The notes under the pieces: model-generated
Seen by the model: the letters and a program-made list of their open reading frames with translations, nothing else
Databases searched by the model: none
What the model was told of the DNA's origin: nothing
Program-made: the position numbers and the translations under genes
In this document: piece after piece, positions 5,976 to 10,070 of the stretch
Position numbering within the stretch: position 1 is the stretch's first letter
Layout of the letters: every line of letters begins with the position of its first letter
From: a candidate division TA06 bacterium SM23_40
GTDB lineage: Bacteria; LJUI01; SM1-40
Direction of reading: 5' to 3'
Length of the DNA stretch: 10,070 nt
NCBI GenBank assembly: GCA_001303705.1
Contig: LJUI01000088.1
Location: forward strand, 1 to 10,070

Positions 5976-6173
5976 GTGGGTCGGACAAGCGTCGTTCTTC
6001 GTGTGTTAGGGGCCTCGATTGCAGTAGGAGTCGGGGCCTTTCTGTACTTATTGGGGTCCGACTCGCAAGTGGAACCAACATCGATCGCCGAGGACGTGGA
6101 GGAAGGCGATGATTCCATCGAGAAAAGAGACCGGAGGGAAGACCCGCGAAACAGGCACCGGAGAGCGGAGTGA
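5976..6173 (+). CDS. Possible small single-span membrane protein overlapping the regulator gene
   Basis: A 65-codon frame starts at GTG 5976 and ends at TGA 6171-6173, overlapping the regulator start (6109) by 65 bases in another frame. The translation begins MGRTSVVLRVLG and contains one hydrophobic segment (~V6-G27, ending AFLYLLG), preceded by two arginines and followed by an acidic stretch (~31-48, EDVEEGDDSIE) and a basic tail. This topology looks like a real membrane-anchored small protein, but there is no good ribosome site before GTG, codon use is mixed, and the last third may be just the regulator gene read in another frame. If real, it would be co-transcribed with and translationally coupled to the regulator. 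The family is not recognised. Confidence 0.38.
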   Translation: MGRTSVVLRVLGASIAVGVGAFLYLLGSDSQVEPTSIAEDVEEGDDSIEKRDRREDPRNRHRRAE

Positions 6174-7527
6174 AATTCTACTCGTCGGCCCTGACGGAGA
6201 GGTTGCCTCTCTCCTCGACGGGTTTGGTGCCGGGCAGCGGGTAGCGATCTCTCTGGAAACGAGCCGGGATCGGGCGCTACAGCGCATGAGGCGAGATCCG
6301 CCGGCAGTCGTCCTCATCGGCACGGACGGGCAGATCGAAGAGAGTCTTCTCTTCGTGCAGCGGGCGAAGGAGGCGGCGCCACAGACCGGGCTCGTTGTCG
6401 TTTGCGATCCGACGCAGGTCGGCGTTGCACTCGAGGCATTGCAGATGGGGGTACACGATCTGCTCATCATGCCCATAGAACGTGAGGAACTGGAGAACGT
6501 GATCACGTCTCTGATCTCTCCCGGAGTCGACATGGGGAACGGGCTCCGTCCGGAGGTGCGGGCGGCGTTCCTCGAGTCGAGTCTTGTCGGTGCATCGAGC
6601 GAGATCGCGCAGGTGAAGCGAACGATCCACAAGGTCGCGGACTCCGGATTGAGTGTGCTCATCACGGGAGAGAGCGGGACCGGTAAGGAGCTTGTCGCCC
6701 GGGCACTTCACGCACTCTCCGGACGTGTGAGGGGGCCGTTTGTCAAAGTGAACTGCGCCGCTCTGCCCGATGAGCTTTTGGAGGCGGAGCTCTTCGGATA
6801 TCAGCGGGGGGCGTTCACGAGTGCATACCGCACGAAGCCCGGGAGGTTTGAATACGCCCACGGCGGCACGATTTTCCTCGATGAGATCGGCGAGCTCCCG
6901 CTTGGTGTGCAGTCGAAGCTCCTGCAAGTCCTGGAACAGAGAGAGTTCGTCAGGTTGGGAGGGAAGAGGAGCATCAAGGTAGACGTACGGATCGTGGCGG
7001 CAACGAACCGTCCGCTCGCGCAGGCACTCTCGGAAGGGATGATCCGTGAGGATCTTCTCTATCGAATCAATGAGACGACGATCCACCTCCCGCGGCTCGC
7101 AGACAGGGTCGAGGACATTCCGGTATTAATGGAACACTTTCTCCGGAAATACAGCCTCGAGTTCGGCAAGGAGATGCGGTCGGTCAGTACAGGGACGATA
7201 CGGAGCCTTCTGCAGCACGACTGGCCGGGCAACGTGCGGGAGTTGGAGACATTTATCAAGAAGGTAATCGTCTTCGGAGATGAGGTGGCAGCTATCGGCT
7301 CGCTCGACGTGGGGCAGCGAAACACGACACCCGATCCCGAACAGGTCTCTTCGACGGCATCCCCGTCGCTGAAGGAGATCGGGATCGAGGCCACACGCCG
7401 GGCAGAGCGTCCGGTGATCGTGGAGGCGCTGAACCGCACCCGATGGAACCGCCGTCAGGCCGCCAAGTTGCTCGGCATCAGCTACGGATGCCTTCTCAAT
7501 AAGATCAAGAAGTATGAAATCGAGTGA
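6109..7527 (+). CDS. NtrC-type AAA+ transcriptional regulator with degenerate receiver domain
   Basis: This 472-residue regulator starts at ATG 6109, with GGAGG at 6098-6102 six bases upstream; the frame upstream has no other ATG before a stop at 6025. Residues ~21-135 match a response-regulator receiver in length and pattern (EILLVGPDG, VVLIGTDG, GLVVVCDP, DLLIMPIE), but the phospho-acceptor aspartate position is Gly71, the conserved lysine is Met121, the Thr/Ser site is Cys99 and the acidic pair is lost. The AAA+ domain (~160-395) has Walker A GESGTGKE (187-194), Walker B IFLDEIGEL (Asp258, Glu259) and an arginine-rich sensor region. The sigma54-contact loop reads GAFTSA (234-239) rather than GAFTGA. 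A Fis-type helix-turn-helix ends the protein (NRRQAAKLLGISYGCLLNKIKKY). It probably activates the adjacent polysaccharide genes, without phosphorylation control; both are inference. Confidence 0.92.
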   Translation: MIPSRKETGGKTRETGTGERSEILLVGPDGEVASLLDGFGAGQRVAISLETSRDRALQRMRRDPPAVVLIGTDGQIEESLLFVQRAKEAAPQTGLVVVCDPTQVGVALEALQMGVHDLLIMPIEREELENVITSLISPGVDMGNGLRPEVRAAFLESSLVGASSEIAQVKRTIHKVADSGLSVLITGESGTGKELVARALHALSGRVRGPFVKVNCAALPDELLEAELFGYQRGAFTSAYRTKPGRFEYAHGGTIFLDEIGELPLGVQSKLLQVLEQREFVRLGGKRSIKVDVRIVAATNRPLAQALSEGMIREDLLYRINETTIHLPRLADRVEDIPVLMEHFLRKYSLEFGKEMRSVSTGTIRSLLQHDWPGNVRELETFIKKVIVFGDEVAAIGSLDVGQRNTTPDPEQVSSTASPSLKEIGIEATRRAERPVIVEALNRTRWNRRQAAKLLGISYGCLLNKIKKYEIE

Positions 7528-7647
7528 TCGACATATCCCATGGGGCGTAAGCCCGTTCGGGAATTGCAGAGATTGTGATGAGTGTGCCCCTGACGGTGGT
7601 CCCCGCGGCCATCGGGGCTTCTCCGACAACAAGGAGGCAACCAGACC
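7528..7647. other. Short intergenic region between regulator and export gene
   Basis: These 120 bases hold a small hairpin GGGC-GTAA-GCCC (7543-7554, GNRA-type loop) and a CCCCG/CGGGG hairpin (7601-7605 with 7613-7617) without a T-tract. I scanned for the sigma54 core GG-N10-GC and found none, and no good sigma70 pair. The export gene is therefore probably read from upstream, or from a promoter type I do not recognise. Confidence 0.45.
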
Positions 7648-8622
7648 ATGAGATTCACGATGAACCGTCTAGCGCGCATTCTCGTTCCGCCTCTATCCAT
7701 CTGTCTCATCGCCGGTCCGGCCCTGTCCGCGGCGTCTGAGGGAATTGGAAGTGAGTATGTCATCGGGGTCGGCGATGAGCTGGCGGTCGACGTGTGGCAG
7801 GAGCAGAGTCTCTCCTCGACCGCGACCGTGGCGAACGATGGCAAGATCCTGCTGCCGGCGATCGGCCCTGTTGATGCCGCGGGTGAGACCCCATCGGGAC
7901 TGGGGCAGGAGATCGCGCGTCGGCTCTCTAACTTCAACCCGCGCATATCGCAGGTGACGGTGAGGGTAGTCGGATACCGCAGCCGCTCAGTATCGGTACT
8001 CGGGGAGGTAGCATCGCCCGGGCGGTATGGATTCGCCGAAATCCCCGATCTTCTCGCGGTCCTCGGCGAGGCCGGTGGCCCGACACCCGAAGCGCGCCTC
8101 TCGGAGGTCGTGATTGTCCACGGAGATGGGAACGGAGAGACGCGCGAGGTAGTCGATCTCGAACGGTATATCGAAGCGGGCGAACCCTCATCGCTTCCCG
8201 GGCTCAGGCCAGGGGATACGGTCTTCGTGCCGGGAGCCACGGAAGGTGCGAGCCTCGGTCGGAATGTCGTCTATGTGTACGGCGAAGTTCGAGACCCGGG
8301 CATCTATCCTCTGAGCGATGGCGCGGACGTCGTGGAAGCGCTGTTGATGGCCGGCGGAACGACCGAGCAGGCCGACGACTCCGATGTCAAGGTCATATCG
8401 CGCAGCTCTCATGTGAGGCCGCTCCAGATCGATGTGCCGAAACTGATGAACCAGGGCTCGATGGACAGCGTACCGAAACTCCGGCCAGGCGATACGGTCG
8501 TCGTGGGCAGGCGGAGTGAGTTCTGGTCGGGCTTCTGGGATCGTTCGCGGGAAGTGACGCTCATCGTATCGGCGGTCGCTTCGCTCTACTTCAGCTACCA
8601 CATCTACCGGAGTGTGAGATAG
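7648..8622 (+). CDS. Polysaccharide export protein (Wza-like; Poly_export and SLBB domains)
   Basis: This 324-residue protein starts at ATG 7648, after AAGGAGG at 7631-7637. A signal peptide (~1-28, cleavage ALSA before Ala29) sends it to the periplasm. The Poly_export domain (~36-110) begins with the typical YVIGVGDELAVDVWQE, followed by two SLBB domains starting near 113 (SVSVLGEVASPGRYGF) and 206 (NVVYVYGEVRDPGIYPL). A C-terminal hydrophobic helix (~302-320, TLIVSAVASLYFSYHIY) resembles the membrane-crossing helix of Wza. Wza-type proteins form the outer-membrane channel for capsule or exopolysaccharide. Classical Wza is a lipoprotein of about 380 residues; here there is no proper lipobox (Cys19 lies within LSIC), so anchoring must be by the C-terminal helix. 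It is 22 bases from the chain-length gene, its likely partner in the trans-envelope complex. Confidence 0.93.
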   Translation: MRFTMNRLARILVPPLSICLIAGPALSAASEGIGSEYVIGVGDELAVDVWQEQSLSSTATVANDGKILLPAIGPVDAAGETPSGLGQEIARRLSNFNPRISQVTVRVVGYRSRSVSVLGEVASPGRYGFAEIPDLLAVLGEAGGPTPEARLSEVVIVHGDGNGETREVVDLERYIEAGEPSSLPGLRPGDTVFVPGATEGASLGRNVVYVYGEVRDPGIYPLSDGADVVEALLMAGGTTEQADDSDVKVISRSSHVRPLQIDVPKLMNQGSMDSVPKLRPGDTVVVGRRSEFWSGFWDRSREVTLIVSAVASLYFSYHIYRSVR

Positions 8623-8644
8623 CTCCGGGGAAGGAGATTGAGGC

Positions 8645-10070
8645 ATGGCATCGAATGCTGAAGAGCGCGTCGATCTAACCCAGTACTGGCGCATCCTGGT
8701 GCGCCGCAGATGGCTCCTGATGGGGCCGCTCGCGGTCGTCCTCGTGGGCGCCGCAGTTGGCAGTCGACTGGCCCGGCCCGTGTACGAGTCGGGAGCAACG
8801 ATCCTGATACAACCGCGGCAGCCCCTGTCTCGCTCTCTCGAGCAGCTCCTCCTCGGTGACCGCAACCTTGCGAGCCGGGAGAGGGCGAGTGCGCTCGCTG
8901 AGAGAGTGCGAAGCCCTGACCATCTCCGCTCTGTGATCGATGCGCTGGGCCTGGCCAGCGACCCCGATCTCCGGCTGGCGGCGGCTCAGGCGATGGAGGA
9001 TGACCCCGGCGGTCACTCTCTCGATGAGATCATCGAACGGAGGCTCATCGGCCGGCTGCGGGGCATGATTGCCGTGGAATCGCGGGGGGCGAACCTGTTT
9101 CGCATCTCCGTTCGGGGCGAAGATCCTGCGCTGGTACATCGGATCGCCAGGAGCCTGCTTCATGTGATGCAGGAACGTGCGCTGCAGAATGAGTTGGAGA
9201 GGGCGAGCTCGATCCAGCAGTTCAGCGCCGATCAACTTGCGCTGTACCAAGAGCGCCTTGCCGATGCCGAGGAGCGCCTCACGCGCTATCGGAAGGAGAT
9301 CGCCGCCCGGGCGATCGGTGGGACGGTTGTCGACGCCACAAATCTGAGCCAGGCCTCGGCGCTCGTCGACCAGTTCGAAAGCGAGATCGCTGCTCTCGAG
9401 GCAGAAATCGAGGATTACTCCGCAACGGTAGCCGCGCTGGGACAGCGGCTCGCCGCAGACGCAGGGATCGAAACCCAGACGGATGAAGCACTAAGGATTG
9501 CCCGTCGCCTCGTGCCCCTGTTCATAACGGCCTCATGGATGGACCCGGAGGTGATGCACCAGAGCGCGGAGCTGGCGCGCACCAGGGACGAGATCCGCCA
9601 GGCACTCACTCGCGCCGCTGCCGTGGAGGTCGCGACGGGCGAAGAAGAGGACGCGATCGCCTGCGCGCTCGCCGCAGTTGATCTGCGTATCGCCAAAGCG
9701 AAGCGGGCGACGATCCGGGGGCTGATCTATCAGTACCGTGAATCTGTTGTAACGGCCCCGGAGGATGATCTCACCCTCGCTCGCCTCGAGGCAGAGGTGG
9801 AGAGGAACCGAGAGATATACAACACGCTACTCGAACAGAGTGGGGCTGCAGAGCTCTCCAAGGCTGTGGGAGAACTGGAGATCGAGCGGAGTTTCGAGAT
9901 TCTTGTATCTCCTTCGCTCCCCCTGAGTCCGGTGAGCCCGGATCGCAAGAAGGCGTTATGTCTCGGCGCCCTCGTCGGCCTTGTGCTCGGGATTGTGGCT
10001 GTCTTCGTGGTGGAGTACGCAGACCGGTCGTTGAAGAGTATCGAAGAGGCCGAGGAGTATCTCGAACTGC
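8645..10070 (+). CDS. Polysaccharide chain-length determinant / Wzz-Wzc family protein, cut by right edge
   Basis: The frame starts at ATG 8645, eight bases after AAGGAG (8631-8636), and runs 475 codons to the window edge without a stop. It begins with the Wzz pattern DLTQYWRILVRRRWLL and a first membrane helix (~23-42). A large periplasmic part follows, with predicted coiled coils near 180-235 and 245-280, then a proline-rich SPSLPLSPVSPDRKK motif and a second membrane helix (~436-456). After it come ADRSLKSIEEAEEYLEL residues, the usual lead into the cytoplasmic part. Plain Wzz is about 330 residues, so this longer form is either an exosortase-type chain-length protein (about 500) or the N-terminal half of a tyrosine autokinase of the Wzc type; the kinase domain, if any, is outside the window. 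It sets chain length and couples synthesis to the Wza-like channel encoded just upstream. Confidence 0.92.
   Translation, partial: MASNAEERVDLTQYWRILVRRRWLLMGPLAVVLVGAAVGSRLARPVYESGATILIQPRQPLSRSLEQLLLGDRNLASRERASALAERVRSPDHLRSVIDALGLASDPDLRLAAAQAMEDDPGGHSLDEIIERRLIGRLRGMIAVESRGANLFRISVRGEDPALVHRIARSLLHVMQERALQNELERASSIQQFSADQLALYQERLADAEERLTRYRKEIAARAIGGTVVDATNLSQASALVDQFESEIAALEAEIEDYSATVAALGQRLAADAGIETQTDEALRIARRLVPLFITASWMDPEVMHQSAELARTRDEIRQALTRAAAVEVATGEEEDAIACALAAVDLRIAKAKRATIRGLIYQYRESVVTAPEDDLTLARLEAEVERNREIYNTLLEQSGAAELSKAVGELEIERSFEILVSPSLPLSPVSPDRKKALCLGALVGLVLGIVAVFVVEYADRSLKSIEEAEEYLEL

Noticed and set aside
6277-7086. 269-codon antisense open frame inside the regulator gene
   Set aside because: It overlaps the AAA+ domain with all its motifs on the plus strand; the antisense translation has no recognisable features.
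7528-7647. c-di-GMP riboswitch or sigma54 promoter before the export gene
   Set aside because: The GGGC-GTAA-GCCC hairpin lacks the other conserved parts of a GEMM riboswitch, and no GG-N10-GC element was found.
7482-8240. 252-codon antisense open frame over the export gene
   Set aside because: Ser/Arg/Pro-rich shadow of the Poly_export coding region.
1-10070. CRISPR array, tRNA/rRNA, insertion sequence or phage genes
   Set aside because: No regularly spaced repeats, no tRNA-like cloverleaf or rRNA sequence, and no transposase or integrase motifs were seen on either strand.

Overview
The window looks like chromosomal DNA from a GC-rich, Gram-negative (two-membrane) bacterium. A C25 (gingipain-type) secreted protease, a small protein ending in an outer-membrane beta-signal, and a Wza/Wzz-type polysaccharide export pair all point to a cell with an outer membrane. 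C25 proteases together with this gene style suggest the FCB superphylum or one of its uncultured relatives; that placement is inference, since no marker gene is present.

Left part (1-3369), all on the minus strand: a C25-family cysteine peptidase whose 3' end lies beyond the left edge (1-1758); a 530-base gap with a candidate promoter and a 16-bp perfect palindrome; a small secreted outer-membrane-like protein (2289-2681); and a pyridoxamine-phosphate-oxidase-fold flavoprotein (2761-3198) with a candidate promoter at 3341-3369. The last two are only 79 bases apart and probably co-transcribed. A divergent intergenic region (3199-3688) separates them from the plus-strand genes.

Middle part (3689-5455): a complete glutamine-dependent NAD+ synthetase (nadE) behind its own sigma70-like promoter, a housekeeping gene unrelated to its neighbours.

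Right part (5456-10070), plus strand: the start of an exopolysaccharide locus. A non-coding control region holds four copies of the octamer ACTGTTGC (two inverted pairs), a near-consensus extended -10 promoter, and a leader of about 108 nt with a possible nine-codon peptide (MSCCCSRDA) whose cysteine codons form the 5' arm of an intrinsic terminator. Beyond the terminator come a hairpin, a possible small membrane protein, and an NtrC-type AAA+ regulator with a degenerate receiver domain and a GAFTSA loop. Then follow a periplasmic/outer-membrane polysaccharide export protein (Poly_export + SLBB) and a Wzz/Wzc-type chain-length protein cut by the right edge. The likely reading is that the regulator controls the export and polymerisation genes and that the leader controls the regulator. 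The leader is the most unusual part of the window.
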